A DNA stretch of 64,000 bases, from the NCBI GenBank assembly GCA_963715405.1, contig OY970239.1, forward strand, positions 434,001 to 498,000. Reading direction: 5' to 3'. Origin of the DNA: JALZKA01 sp963715405 (GTDB lineage Bacteria; Actinomycetota; Thermoleophilia; Solirubrobacterales; 70-9). Shown piece by piece: positions 1-9,150 of this stretch. Under the pieces are notes generated by a model. It was not told the origin of the DNA and searched no databases. It saw only the letters and a program-made list of their open reading frames with translations. Made by a program: the position numbers and the translations under genes. Position 1 is the first letter of the stretch, and each line of letters starts with the position of its first letter.

Positions 1-683
1 ACCTCATCCTGATCGGGCGCCTGCTCGGCCTCAAGCGTTTCGACGTCAAAGCTCGGGCGGACGAGCTCCTCGATGCATTCGGCCTCCTCGATGCGTCAAG
101 CCGCCTCGTCAAGAACTACTCAGGCGGGATGCGCCGGCGGCTCGACCTGGCGGCGTCGATCGTGGTCACGCCCGAGCTGATGTTCCTCGACGAGCCGACC
201 ACCGGTCTCGACCCGCGCTCCCGGAATCAGGTTTGGGGGATCATCCGGGCTCTGGCCGAAGAGGGTGCGACGATCCTTCTCTGCACGCAGTATTTGGATG
301 AGGCAGACCAGCTCGCCGAGGGGATCGCCGTGATCGACCATGGAAAGGTGATCGCGGAAGGCACCCCCTCCCAGCTCAAGGCCTCGGTCGGTTCGGGCAC
401 GCTTCACGTCAGGCTGTTGGAGGCAGATCAGCGCTCCGAAGCGGCCAAGATCCTCGGGCGCGAGCTTTCAGCGGTCAAGCTCGAGTCCGATCCCGCCGCT
501 CTTTCCGCCGCATGCGACGACGCGGATCGTGGCGCCGAAGCGGTGGCCGAGCTGGGTCGCCGGGGAATCGCGATCGCCGGCTTCTCGCTCGGGCAGCCCA
601 GCCTGGACGAGGTGTTCCTGGCGCTGACCGGGCGGCCGGCCGAGGCGGACGAGCCGAGCGCGGAGGAGGTCGAAGCGGCATGA
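1..683 (+). CDS. ABC transporter ATP-binding protein, DrrA type (5' end outside window)
   Basis: ATPase subunit of an ABC-2 exporter of the daunorubicin-resistance (DrrA) type; it would power the permease that follows. The frame is open from the left edge (codons in phase with position 3), so the Walker A motif lies outside the window. Visible are the ABC signature NYSGGMRRRLDL (about 114-149), Walker B and D-loop LMFLDEPTTGLDP (about 180-212), and a Q-for-H switch segment TQYLDEADQL typical of DrrA proteins. The C-terminal part after the ATPase core (ending in ALTGRPAE) is the usual DrrA extension. The stop overlaps the permease start by 4 bp (ATGA), implying translational coupling. The exported substrate cannot be inferred. 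Confidence 0.93.
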   Translation, partial: LILIGRLLGLKRFDVKARADELLDAFGLLDASSRLVKNYSGGMRRRLDLAASIVVTPELMFLDEPTTGLDPRSRNQVWGIIRALAEEGATILLCTQYLDEADQLAEGIAVIDHGKVIAEGTPSQLKASVGSGTLHVRLLEADQRSEAAKILGRELSAVKLESDPAALSAACDDADRGAEAVAELGRRGIAIAGFSLGQPSLDEVFLALTGRPAEADEPSAEEVEAA

Positions 684-1525
684 GCGAGACTCAAAGCACA
701 TACCGGCCTGCCGACGGCCTCGAGGAGCAGGCGATCCGCAAGGCGCTCTCCTCAGCGCCCAGACCGGCTCGGCCCAGCCCGATCTCCGCGATCCTCACTT
801 TCGGCTGGCGGGGGATCCTGAAGATCAAGCACGTGCCGGAGCAGCTGATCGACGCAACGATGACCCCGGTCCTCTTCACGCTCATGTTCACCTACATGTA
901 CGGCGGGGCGATCTCGGGCTCGACCGGCGAGTACCTCCAGTTCATCCTGCCCGGCATTCTCATGATGTCGGTCGTCTTCACGACCGTTTACTCCGGCGTC
1001 GCCCTCAACACCGATCTCACAAAGGGCGTCGTCGACCGCTTCCGCTCGCTGCCGATCTGGCGGCCGGCACCGCTCGTGGGAGCCGTTCTCGGCGACAGCG
1101 TCCGCTACCTGGTGGCGGGCACCGTCGTGATCATCGTCGGTGCGATCCTCGGCTACAGGCCCGGCGGCGGGTGGGACGGCGTCCTGGCTGCGCTTGCGCT
1201 CACGATCACCTTTTCGTTCGCCCTCGCGTGGGTCTTTACGACACTCGGCTTGATCATGCGATCGCCGAACGCGGTCATGAACACGGGCTTCATGGCTCTC
1301 TTTCCGCTCACGTTCCTCTCGAACGCGTTCGTTCCGCCCGAGACGCTGCCTGCCGGGCTCGAGGCGTTCGTCGAGGTCAACCCGATCTCGTGGGTGGTGA
1401 CCGCTAACCGTGGGCTCATGGGCGGAACGGCGGAGGCAGGCGACATCCTGCTCGTCCTCGCCTCTGCGGTCGTCCTCACGGCCGTCTTCGTGCCGCTCAC
1501 CTCGCGGCTCTATCGGAAGAAGTAG
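680..1525 (+). CDS. ABC-2 type transporter permease, DrrB type
   Basis: Membrane subunit partnering the upstream ATPase. The ATG at 680 overlaps the upstream stop codon, which decides the start over a longer in-frame extension to 512 that would lie inside the ATPase gene. The 281-residue product has a cytoplasmic N-terminus and six predicted hydrophobic segments, with the conserved DrrB pattern KGVVDRFRSLPIWR followed by GAVLGDSVRYLV, and a conserved NPISWVV segment near the end. Family knowledge places it in drug or lipid export; a specific substrate is not visible. Confidence 0.92.
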   Translation: MSETQSTYRPADGLEEQAIRKALSSAPRPARPSPISAILTFGWRGILKIKHVPEQLIDATMTPVLFTLMFTYMYGGAISGSTGEYLQFILPGILMMSVVFTTVYSGVALNTDLTKGVVDRFRSLPIWRPAPLVGAVLGDSVRYLVAGTVVIIVGAILGYRPGGGWDGVLAALALTITFSFALAWVFTTLGLIMRSPNAVMNTGFMALFPLTFLSNAFVPPETLPAGLEAFVEVNPISWVVTANRGLMGGTAEAGDILLVLASAVVLTAVFVPLTSRLYRKK

Positions 1526-1606
1526 TCCTCGCATTGCCCCGGCGCATAAAGCGGTGTCCGCGGGGCAGCAGCCTGTAGTAAGCCCGTTTTCGAAGAGGAG
1601 GACTCG

Positions 1607-2041
1607 ATGGGGTCTCGTGATACCACCGTGCCGGCCGACGCTCGGCAAGGCGACCAATCGCTCGCAGAGCTCATGCGAAAGCTCTCGGAACAGGGCTCGG
1701 AGCTGGCACGGCTCGAGGTCGAGCTCGCCAAGGCCGAGATGGCGCAGAAGGGCAAGCGCCTTGGCATCGGCGCTGGCGCTTTCGGCGCCGCGGGCGTGGT
1801 CGCGCTCTACGCCGTCGGCGCGCTGACCGCAACGCTCATCCTCGTCCTCGCGGAATTCCTCGACCCGTGGCTGGCAGCGCTGATCGTCACCGTCGCCTAC
1901 CTGGCGATCGCGGGCGTTCTGGCGCTGACCGGAAAGAAGCAGGTCGACGAGGGAACGCCGCCTGTGCCCGAGCGGGCGATCGAAAGCTCGAAGCAAGACG
2001 TTGACCAGATAAAGACAAGCGCGAAGGAGGGTCGCTCATGA
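1607..2041 (+). CDS. Phage-holin-superfamily-III-like membrane protein (YqjE/DUF1469 type)
   Basis: Small membrane protein of 144 residues. The N-terminal third (SLAELMRKLSEQGSELARLE) is an amphipathic helix characteristic of the actinobacterial holin-X/YqjE family, followed by a cytoplasmic basic stretch (AQKGKRLG) and two transmembrane helices at about residues 50-75 and 82-105. It overlaps the following DUF3618 gene by 4 bp; the same pairing (YqjE-like plus DUF3618) is common in actinobacteria and suggests a joint envelope or stress role. No catalytic residues are seen and the function is unknown. Confidence 0.8.
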   Translation: MGSRDTTVPADARQGDQSLAELMRKLSEQGSELARLEVELAKAEMAQKGKRLGIGAGAFGAAGVVALYAVGALTATLILVLAEFLDPWLAALIVTVAYLAIAGVLALTGKKQVDEGTPPVPERAIESSKQDVDQIKTSAKEGRS

Positions 2042-2409
2042 GCGAAACGCCGAAAGCTCCCAAGTCGTCGAAGGCTCCCAAGTCGTCGAAGGCCGCCAAG
2101 TCGTCGAAGGCCGCCAAGTCGCCAAAGGCCGCCAAGTCGAAGACTCCCGAACAGATCAAAGAGGAGATCGAAGAGGCGCGAGAGGAGCTGGCCGACACCG
2201 TTGAGGCGCTCGCCGAGAAGACGGACGTGAAGGCTCAGGCAAAGCAGAAGGTCGAAGACGTCAAGGCTCAGGCCTCACACACCGCCGAGGACGCCAAGGC
2301 GCGGGCGCAGGCTGCGGCGCAGAATCCGTCCGACGACCCGCAGCTCGCGGCCGCGGCGGGCGTGGCGATCTTCTTGTTGCTGCTCTTGATCTGGCTGCGA
2401 CGGAGGTAG
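2038..2409 (+). CDS. DUF3618 family membrane-anchored protein with KSSK repeats
   Basis: 123-residue protein starting at an ATG that overlaps the upstream stop. Residues 5-35 are low-complexity Lys/Ser/Ala repeats (APKSSK, AAKSSK units) encoded by a tandem DNA repeat, so length may vary between strains. The DUF3618 core follows (EEIEEAREELADTVEALAEK, about 43-62), then a Lys/Ala-rich helical stretch and a single C-terminal transmembrane helix (about 103-119) ending in RRR. The organisation suggests a tail-anchored cytoplasmic helical protein. Function unknown. Confidence 0.82.
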   Translation: MSETPKAPKSSKAPKSSKAAKSSKAAKSPKAAKSKTPEQIKEEIEEAREELADTVEALAEKTDVKAQAKQKVEDVKAQASHTAEDAKARAQAAAQNPSDDPQLAAAAGVAIFLLLLLIWLRRR

Positions 2410-2454
2410 TCAGAGCCCCGAGACGAGCCGAAGGACGAGCAGACGACCTAGCGC

Positions 2455-2637
2455 CTAGCGCGCCCGGAACACTTTGCCCATGATTGGCAGGACGAGACCG
2501 TGGGGTGCCCAGCGGTTCGCCAGCATGGTGGCGCGAAGCGGCAGTGGGCCGGGAACTATCACCCGCTTGTTGCGGTCGAGCGCCGCAAGCGAGTCGCGCG
2601 AGGGCGGCAGACTCAGGCGCTGGTGCCGGAGCGCCGC
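2455..2637 (-). pseudogene. Remnant of a short-chain dehydrogenase C-terminus
   Basis: Reading the minus strand gives about 55 residues ending at a stop at 2455, containing DRNKRVIVPGPLPLRA and LVLPIMGKVFRAR. This matches the C-terminal pattern of YdfG/DltE-like short-chain dehydrogenases (a basic GKR-V-PG segment followed by P-LV-I--V-R). The frame is closed upstream by a stop near 2638 and there is no Rossmann-fold part, so only the 3' end of a former gene is left. It occupies most of the 257-bp gap before the ATP-grasp gene. The assignment rests on a short match and should be checked by a profile search. Confidence 0.45.
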
Positions 2638-2666
2638 TCATCGCCCGCAGCCTAGAGAATGAAGGC

Positions 2667-4070
2667 ATGAGGGCCGAATCCTCTTACGAGCCGGGCGAGA
2701 TTTGGGACGAAGGTCTCGAGCCGGGCGGCCGGCCTCGCGAGGGCTGGGCGGAGGTTCTGCGCAAGGTCGGGGACGATCCCCGCGCGGCCGCCTCCCTCGT
2801 GGAGCGCAAGATCCTCGAGCGGCGCGTCGAGTTCGGCAAGGGCGAGGCGAAGCAGCCATTCGTGCTCGACCCGATCCCACGGATCATCGGCGCGGCGGAG
2901 TGGGCTGAGCTCGAACGCGGCCTCGCGCAGCGCGCCCGCGCGCTGAACGCGCTTCTCGCCGATGTCTACGGCGAGCGCAGGATTATCTCCGAGGGGGTGA
3001 TCCCGGCCCCGGTCATCGAAGGCGCCGAGTACTTCGAGGCCGAGATGGAAGGGCTGATCGAAACTCGCGCCGCGACCATGGTCGGATTCGACCTCGTTCG
3101 CGACGAGGACGGGCGTTTTCTGGTCCTCGAGGACAACACGCGCACTCCGTCGGGTCTTGTCTACGCGGTCGCCGCGCGCAAGATGAGCGAAGACCTCTTC
3201 GGGGGAAGGGTGGACGACGCCGAGCCGCTCGATGGGATCTTCGGCTGGATCGGCGAAGCCCTGCGAGAGGCGGGGCCCGAGGGTGTCGATGAGCCGGTCG
3301 CGATCCTCGTCACGGACGGCCCGGACAACTCGGCCTGGTACGAGCACGTCGAGATCGCGAATCGGATCGGCATCCCCCTCGTCCAGCCCCGTGATCTGGA
3401 GGTTCGGGGTGACGAGCTTTGCTTTCGCGACGCCCAGGGATCGCTTCGCCGGGCCGACGTGGTCCTCCGGCGCACAGACGCCGACCGTGTGGCCGAGCCC
3501 GGCGCGGGGAGGACCTGGGTGGGAGAACTGCTCTACGCGCCCCTGCGAAGCGGGAACGTGCGGATGGTCAACACGTTCGGCTCCGGCCTTGCCGACGACA
3601 AGCTCGTCTACGCATACGTGCCCCACGCGATCCGCTTCTACATGGGCGAAGAGCCGCTCCTCGCTCAGATCCCGACGCTGGATTGCGCCGACCCGGAAAT
3701 GCTCGCGGACGTGTGCAAGCGCCCGCAAGAGCTCGTCGTTAAGCCCCGCTCTGAGTCTGGTGGAATCGGCGTCGTGGTCGGCTCGCAGTCAACCGCAGAG
3801 GAACTTCGCGCCTGCGTCGAGCTGGCGCAGCAAAGCCCGCAGGACTACATCGCCCAGGAGATCGTGAGCTTCTCCACCTGTCCCACCGTCGCCGGGGATC
3901 AGATCGAGCCGCGCCACGTCGACCTGCGTGCGTTCGCCGTGTGCCTCGATCGCGGCGTCAAGCTGATGCCCGGCGGTCTCACGCGCGTTGCGCTCGAGCG
4001 GGGATCGCTCATTGTCAACTCGAGCCAGGGCGGCGGTGGCAAGGACACCTGGGTTCTCAAGTTGACGTAA
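2667..4070 (+). CDS. Circularly permuted type-2 ATP-grasp protein
   Basis: 467-residue member of the circularly permuted ATP-grasp family (DUF404/DUF407 type). Recognisable segments are FVLDPIPRII near residue 70, VGFDLVRDEDGRFLVLEDN around 140-160 (ATP-grasp metal/ATP residues), a central NTFGSGLADDKLVYAY motif, VVKPRSESGGIGVV, and the family signature GLTRVALERGSL followed by NSSQGGGGKDTW at the end. Family members often sit with an alpha-E protein and a transglutaminase-like protease; neither is next door, so this is a solo copy. The ATG at 2667 was chosen because the open frame upstream overlaps the SDR remnant. A peptide-ligase reaction is likely but the product is unknown. Confidence 0.9.
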   Translation: MRAESSYEPGEIWDEGLEPGGRPREGWAEVLRKVGDDPRAAASLVERKILERRVEFGKGEAKQPFVLDPIPRIIGAAEWAELERGLAQRARALNALLADVYGERRIISEGVIPAPVIEGAEYFEAEMEGLIETRAATMVGFDLVRDEDGRFLVLEDNTRTPSGLVYAVAARKMSEDLFGGRVDDAEPLDGIFGWIGEALREAGPEGVDEPVAILVTDGPDNSAWYEHVEIANRIGIPLVQPRDLEVRGDELCFRDAQGSLRRADVVLRRTDADRVAEPGAGRTWVGELLYAPLRSGNVRMVNTFGSGLADDKLVYAYVPHAIRFYMGEEPLLAQIPTLDCADPEMLADVCKRPQELVVKPRSESGGIGVVVGSQSTAEELRACVELAQQSPQDYIAQEIVSFSTCPTVAGDQIEPRHVDLRAFAVCLDRGVKLMPGGLTRVALERGSLIVNSSQGGGGKDTWVLKLT

Positions 4071-4145
4071 GAGCTCGCTTCCCGCGTTCCCTGAGCGGCT
4101 TACAAAAGCCGAAAACAGGGAAACACTCGGTATGCGAGTGAATTC

Positions 4146-6305
4146 CTACTCTCGGTGAGAGGGTTCCTCGGCGTGCTCGCTCAGGCCCGCGCCGCTCTGT
4201 GCGGTGGACGGCCACCAGATCTTGTCGCCGATCAGCTCGACTGCGGCCGGGACCATGATCGTGCGGACGATGAACGTGTCGAGGAGGATTCCGAGTGCGA
4301 CCATTAGGCCGAGATCGAAGGTGAAGGTAACCGGGAGGGTCATCAGGACGGAGAAGGTGCCGGCGAGGATGATCCCGGCCGACGTGATCACGGGGCCCGT
4401 CGCCGAGATCGCGCGCAGCATCCCTTCCCGAGTCCCGTGAGTGCGCGCCTCCTCGCGGACGCGCGCCATTAGGAAGATCGTGTAGTCGATGCCGAGCGCT
4501 ACGAGGAAGATGAACGCGAACGTCGGGATCGACGCGTCGAGGCCGGGATCGCCGACCACGTAGCGGATGATGAGCACGCTAAGGCCGAGGGTGCAGAGGA
4601 AGCTCAAGACGACGCTCGCGATGAGGACGAGGGGCGCCACGAGCGAGCGGAGCAGGATCGCGAGGATCACCGCGATCACCAGGAGCGCGATCGGTGCGAT
4701 CAGGCGCAGGTCGGACTCGATCGCCTCGTCGAAGTCGTACTGGATGGCTGAGCCACCGCCGACGAGGACGATCAGACCGTCGAGGTCGCCGACGGTGTCG
4801 CGAATCTCCGGAACCAGGTTGAAGGCCGCCTTTGTGAACGGGTCGCCCTCTAGGACCACATCGACGGTCGTCTTCGATTGGTCGTCTGACGTCTGGCCCG
4901 TCGGGCGCGTCGTTGCCACGCCATCGACCTCCTCGACGGCGGCGCTCGCGGCGGCGACATCCTGCTCGCTGACCGAGCCGTCGGTGGCCTCGATGAGCAA
5001 CGTGGTCGGGAAGAGGAGGCCGGCCGGGAACTCCTGCTCCAAGAGCTCGAAGCCCTCAACGGACTCGACGGACTTCTTGAAGAAGTTTGTAGTGGAGTAA
5101 TCGACCTTGTAGGCGAGGATTCCGAGCGCTCCGCCAACAAAGACCAACGTGGTTAGCGCAAGCGCGAGGCCTGGGCGCTGGAGGACGCGATCGCCGACCC
5201 GCCGCCAGATGCCCTGGCGGCGCTCGAGAGCGTGCTCCGGGTCGTAGGCGACGAGGCGCTGACGCGGCCAGAAGCCCTTGCGCCCGAAGATCACTAGGAG
5301 TGCCGGCAAGAGCGTAAGGCCCGCCACCATGCCCGTCGCGACACCGATCGCTGCCACTGGACCAAGGGTCGAAGTGAGTTGCGCGTCGGCGAGCGTGAGG
5401 GTAAGCATCGCGAGCGACACGGTGAGGCCTGAGGCCAGGATGGTTGGCCCGGTCCGGCTTACGGCCCGCTGCATCGCGTCGTGCTTGTCCTCGATCTGAT
5501 GGAGCTCCTCGCGGTAGCGCGAGACCAGGAGCAGGCAGTAGTCCGTTGTGATTCCGAACATCAAGACGATCAGAATCGATGTGCCGTTCGAAGAGACAGT
5601 CGCTCCTGAATCGGCATAAAAGTAGACGAAGGCGCTTGCGACCGAGTACGCAAAGAAGACAACGACGAGCGGTGTGAGTGCAACAAGGACCGCGCGGTAG
5701 ATCAGCCCCAGGAGCAGGAGGACTAGGACCGCCGAGGCGATCAAGAGCTTCAGGTCGAAGTCGCTGAACACCTCCTGGGCGTCCGTGGAGAAGCCGAGGT
5801 CGCCCGAGAGCAAAATCTCGAGATCCTCTTCGCCATCGCCCGTGGTTTCACGCACATTCGTGCCCCAGTCGGCCGCCTCCTCGAAGTTCGTCGGGACCGT
5901 GAGCAGGGTGTACGCGAGGTCGCCTTCGGGCGAGACGAGCTCCGGTGGTGCGTCGTCGCCCACCGGGACGATCGGCGGCGTCGTAAGGGGGAGCTCCTCC
6001 TCGGAAAGGGCGTCGAGCGCTTCCGCGTCGGCGAGGATCTTCTCCTCGTCGGCGGGCGTGAGGCCGCCTTCGCGGTGATAGATCAGGAGTCCCTGGGTGG
6101 TCTCGCCGGAGGAAAACTCCTCGTCAAGCACTTCCACGACCTCCGTCGACTCGGCCGACTCAGGCAGGAACGACGCCGTGTCGTCTTGCGTCTCCTCGGC
6201 CAGCTTCGAGCCCAGTGGCGCCAGCACCGCCAGCAGGACGACCCAGATGCCGAGCATGACCCACTTAGTGCGGCGGCCAGCGACGAATGAAGCGAGGAAA
6301 GACAT
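4146..6305 (-). CDS. MMPL family (RND) transporter
   Basis: 719-residue membrane transporter of the MmpL/RND type, which exports lipids or hydrophobic compounds. Two homologous halves each have one transmembrane helix, an extracellular domain and five further helices. TM1 is at about 14-33; the first helix bundle includes GITTDYCLLLVSRYREEL and the second GIDYTIFLMARVREEA, the proton-relay regions of the family. The ATG at 6305 gives the standard MmpL start (ASFVAGRRTKWVMLG). It is monocistronic and convergent with the ATP-grasp gene. The window has a second MMPL gene at 26.8 kb with its own PadR regulator. Confidence 0.93.
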   Translation of the reverse strand: MSFLASFVAGRRTKWVMLGIWVVLLAVLAPLGSKLAEETQDDTASFLPESAESTEVVEVLDEEFSSGETTQGLLIYHREGGLTPADEEKILADAEALDALSEEELPLTTPPIVPVGDDAPPELVSPEGDLAYTLLTVPTNFEEAADWGTNVRETTGDGEEDLEILLSGDLGFSTDAQEVFSDFDLKLLIASAVLVLLLLGLIYRAVLVALTPLVVVFFAYSVASAFVYFYADSGATVSSNGTSILIVLMFGITTDYCLLLVSRYREELHQIEDKHDAMQRAVSRTGPTILASGLTVSLAMLTLTLADAQLTSTLGPVAAIGVATGMVAGLTLLPALLVIFGRKGFWPRQRLVAYDPEHALERRQGIWRRVGDRVLQRPGLALALTTLVFVGGALGILAYKVDYSTTNFFKKSVESVEGFELLEQEFPAGLLFPTTLLIEATDGSVSEQDVAAASAAVEEVDGVATTRPTGQTSDDQSKTTVDVVLEGDPFTKAAFNLVPEIRDTVGDLDGLIVLVGGGSAIQYDFDEAIESDLRLIAPIALLVIAVILAILLRSLVAPLVLIASVVLSFLCTLGLSVLIIRYVVGDPGLDASIPTFAFIFLVALGIDYTIFLMARVREEARTHGTREGMLRAISATGPVITSAGIILAGTFSVLMTLPVTFTFDLGLMVALGILLDTFIVRTIMVPAAVELIGDKIWWPSTAQSGAGLSEHAEEPSHRE

Positions 6306-6428
6306 GAGCGGTGCGCCAAATTAGCGGACCGCTTGACGAAACTTCAACGAATTGTGTGACCGCGAGCGTCCGAAAGAGCGTGGCTGTGCGGGTTAGAGTC
6401 GATCGGTCAGCGAACTGAGGGAGGCTCG

Positions 6429-6728
6429 GTGCGGAAGAACAAGCTGCACGAGAACGCCGCGAAGTACCTCGAGCCCGGGGAGAACATCTGCGAGAGCGGA
6501 ATCGTCACCAACAAGATGCAGACACGCAACACGGCGCTCGTTGCGACAGACGAGACGCTCTACGCGTTTCGCCTCAAGTGGCCCGGGCGGTCGAACGTTG
6601 CCGAGCAGGTGATGGCGGTGCCTCTCGAGCCGTTGTGGTACTCCGCGCGCCAAAAGCCGCGTGGAAGCGGTTTCGTCATTCTCACTCGCGAGATGGCACC
6701 GGTGCCATATTTACGAGCCCACGCCTAG
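6429..6728 (+). CDS. Hypothetical protein, possible PH-like fold
   Basis: 99-residue protein with a GTG start (6429) preceded by GAGGGAGG at 6417-6424, a good ribosome-binding site. The segment LEPGENICESGIV followed by ALVATDETLYAFRL resembles the start of small bacterial PH-like domains, where a short helix precedes antiparallel strands, but the match is weak. It has no signal peptide or transmembrane helix. Its stop overlaps by 4 bp with the end of the convergent glycosyltransferase gene, so the C-terminus could have been altered by that junction. Function unknown. Confidence 0.6.
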   Translation: MRKNKLHENAAKYLEPGENICESGIVTNKMQTRNTALVATDETLYAFRLKWPGRSNVAEQVMAVPLEPLWYSARQKPRGSGFVILTREMAPVPYLRAHA

Positions 6729-7936
6729 CCTTCTCTCGGCTCCCAGCCAAGCGCGACGCAGATGCGCTTCCGCAGCCGCGCCGCCCCCGGGTAATTGGGG
6801 AGCGCCCGTTCGGCCCGTGCAACGAGCTCGAGGCCCTCGAAGGGGCGGCCGGCGACCAAGAGCTCCCTGGCTAGCGTGAGACAGCTCTCCGGGGACACAG
6901 GGTCCGACGCCACCGCCTGCACCGCGTGGCTGAGTGCCCCTTCCCGGTTTTTTCGGGCAGCCAAGTCGCGAGACAGTGCAACGTGGACTCTTGACGCAAC
7001 GGTTTGCGCCAAAGGTGCGTCGAGACGCGCGAGCATCTGGAGCGACATCTCCGCCTTATTGATCTCGTCATCGGGCAGCGCCCGGCTGACCATCGCCTGG
7101 TAGCGCCGCATCATCGCAGCATCAAATGCGAGCCCGATGAGGCGGCGGTGTGAGTCGGGCAGAGACCACGCGTGCAGCGCACTGGTCAGCGGCGAGCGCA
7201 TGCGTTCCACGTGATTGGTCCATGCGAGCTCGAGCACAGCGCGGTCACGGTTTGCAATGCGCTCTCGGGAGGCCCTCACCGCGCCAGCCGGGCGGATGCG
7301 CTTGAAGTACAACGGACGGGGGACGTGGACGGCCGTGCCGGCGAGGATCAACGCCATGGCGTACTCGCATTCGACCGCAAAGCCCTGATGTCCGTCGACG
7401 GGAAAGCCGCCCACGGCCGCGAGGCACGATGTGCGGGTGACCCCGCGCCAAGGCATGCCCGGTGCCCCCTGGAGCAGGAATGCCGTGACCTGATCGGCGA
7501 TCGAGCCAGACGCGGGTAGTGGCATCGAATGCTGCGTAAGCTCGGTCGCTCCGAAACGGAACAGGTCACCGTAGGCGACCGAGGCCGCCGGGCGTGCCGC
7601 AAGCGCTTCAAGGAAGGCATCTACGTAGCGCGGGTCCCACACGTCGTCATGGGGCAGGATCGCGAAGTGGGAGGTGGCAACGCGCTCGAGTTGAGCCCGA
7701 ATGTTGGCGTCCCAGCCTAGCCGTGAGGGGTTGCGGTGGATAGCGATGCGCTGATCGGCCAAGAACGGCTCAAGCGCGGCGAGCGTGTCATCCGGCTCGC
7801 CGCTCCCGTCGCTCGGGTGAAGATCCACAGCGACCTCGACCTTGAGGTCACGATGTGTTTGGGCGAGGACCGACCGGACGGTCTCAGTCAGGAATGCCCC
7901 CGCCGCGTAGGCGGGGATACAGACGGTGACTGTCAA
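6725..7936 (-). CDS. Family 2 glycosyltransferase
   Basis: 403-residue GT-A glycosyltransferase. The N-terminus has the GT2 nucleotide-sugar strand (TVCIPAYAAGAFLTETV), an LGWDANIR segment, and LPHDDVWDPRYVD in place of the DxD motif around residue 90. A second domain of about 180 residues is helical and unassigned. I chose the TTG at 7936 because it overlaps the stop of the upstream flavoprotein gene (TTGA) and places the catalytic domain at the N-terminus; the open frame continues upstream inside that gene. Coupled to the flavoprotein at 7933-9150, it forms one of two mirrored GT2/flavoprotein modules in the region. Confidence 0.85.
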   Translation of the reverse strand: MTVTVCIPAYAAGAFLTETVRSVLAQTHRDLKVEVAVDLHPSDGSGEPDDTLAALEPFLADQRIAIHRNPSRLGWDANIRAQLERVATSHFAILPHDDVWDPRYVDAFLEALAARPAASVAYGDLFRFGATELTQHSMPLPASGSIADQVTAFLLQGAPGMPWRGVTRTSCLAAVGGFPVDGHQGFAVECEYAMALILAGTAVHVPRPLYFKRIRPAGAVRASRERIANRDRAVLELAWTNHVERMRSPLTSALHAWSLPDSHRRLIGLAFDAAMMRRYQAMVSRALPDDEINKAEMSLQMLARLDAPLAQTVASRVHVALSRDLAARKNREGALSHAVQAVASDPVSPESCLTLARELLVAGRPFEGLELVARAERALPNYPGAARLRKRICVALGWEPREG

Positions 7937-9150
7937 GCCGATTCCTCCCGACCGAGAATGCGGGCAGCTGCGATCGAAGCGAAGTACGGGGCAAGCGTCA
8001 GCTTCCCGGTGTCGATCGAGTGATAACCACCGCGGCTGAACACGCCTACGGCGTGGCGCTCGTGGAGCTGGCTTCCCCGGTTCTCGATCCCACTCGCACC
8101 CCACGCGGCGATATAGCCCTGAGTCGGCCGCCAAGGCCGGGACGGATCGAGAGCCTCAGCGGCGCCGGGCATCAGTCGCCGTAGGGCGGTGAGAAACCCA
8201 TCAAGGAGCCGTTCATAGTCGTGATCGCGGTCTTCGACGTCCCGGCTCGGAGCGAGGGCGAATTCCTGGCTGAGGAGGCCGGTCGGGTACCAGGAGATGT
8301 ATGTTGCCTCGGGGTAGCGGACCGTGTCGCCGTACGGCCCGAGCATGAACGTCACCGAGGGAAATTCGGGCGCACCGCCCGGGTCGGCGGTTCGGAAGCC
8401 CAACTTGTACCGGTAGGCCATCGAATGCGATGTCTCCAGTCCCAGCGACGCGTCCACGGCCAGCCGGCCCTCCCACGTGGCGTTGACGACGGCGTCGTAA
8501 CGCTCGTGGCGTTGGCATAACCCTCGACGCGGACGGACCTCGATTCCGCCCCCCCCGTGGTCTTCAACTCCGGTGATCTCCATGCCCATCCGCATTGTCA
8601 CCCGAGTCGCTGCTCGCAGCGACTCGCGCAGGGCGTGACAGAGAGGCCCGGGGTCGATCGCTCGCTCACGGGTCGTGAAGGCCGCCTGCACGCGCCGGCG
8701 ATCGAATATCTCGGCGTGAGCCCCAGGGTCCAACTGTCGCCACAGCGGTCCGGGTGGGCCGACGTAGCCGCCGCCGCCCGCTTCGGACCGATCAAGCATC
8801 GTCTCAACTCGTGAGAAATGCGCCCGGACCTGCTCAACGCTGAGCAAGCTGTCCGGCGGGACAGCGTAGATGAACGGGTCCGAGATCAGGTCCTGCCAGC
8901 GTGAGCTGCTGACCCAACGCTCCAGCAGCGGAACGAAGCTCAGGGCGCCATCAAGCATCAATTTCGCCGTACGACCAGTCGAGTCCAAACCGTAGACAAG
9001 ACCGAGATGCAGTTTGCCCTCGCAGTTGAGGCTCGCCCCCGTCAGAGCCTCTGAAGCGCGATCGAACACCTCGACCTCGCAGCCCGCCTCGGCCAGCTCC
9101 AAGGCGACACAGGTGCCCGTGAGTCCGGCGCCGAGAACCGCAACTCTCAA
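7933..9150 (-). CDS. FAD-dependent oxidoreductase (DAO/glycine-oxidase-like)
   Basis: 405-residue flavoprotein with an N-terminal dinucleotide fold (AVLGAGLTGTCVALELAEAG, E/D-ending second strand VEVFDRA) and the characteristic segment GASLNCEGKLHLGLVYG. The C-terminal half contains HSMAYRYKLGF, a TFMLGPYGD segment, YISWYPTGL and a final RGGYHSIDTGKLTLAPYFA. These are shared with the paralogue at 11038-12249, so both belong to one subfamily. The start is a TTG at 9150 overlapping the stop of a small upstream ORF; its stop overlaps the GT2 start. A role in oxidising a sugar or its nucleotide derivative is inference from neighbours. Confidence 0.85.
   Translation of the reverse strand: MRVAVLGAGLTGTCVALELAEAGCEVEVFDRASEALTGASLNCEGKLHLGLVYGLDSTGRTAKLMLDGALSFVPLLERWVSSSRWQDLISDPFIYAVPPDSLLSVEQVRAHFSRVETMLDRSEAGGGGYVGPPGPLWRQLDPGAHAEIFDRRRVQAAFTTRERAIDPGPLCHALRESLRAATRVTMRMGMEITGVEDHGGGGIEVRPRRGLCQRHERYDAVVNATWEGRLAVDASLGLETSHSMAYRYKLGFRTADPGGAPEFPSVTFMLGPYGDTVRYPEATYISWYPTGLLSQEFALAPSRDVEDRDHDYERLLDGFLTALRRLMPGAAEALDPSRPWRPTQGYIAAWGASGIENRGSQLHERHAVGVFSRGGYHSIDTGKLTLAPYFASIAAARILGREESA

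Noticed and set aside
752..1996. 414-residue open frame on the minus strand
   Set aside because: Antisense to the DrrB permease and holin-like genes; Arg/Asp-rich composition typical of GC-rich shadows and no domains.
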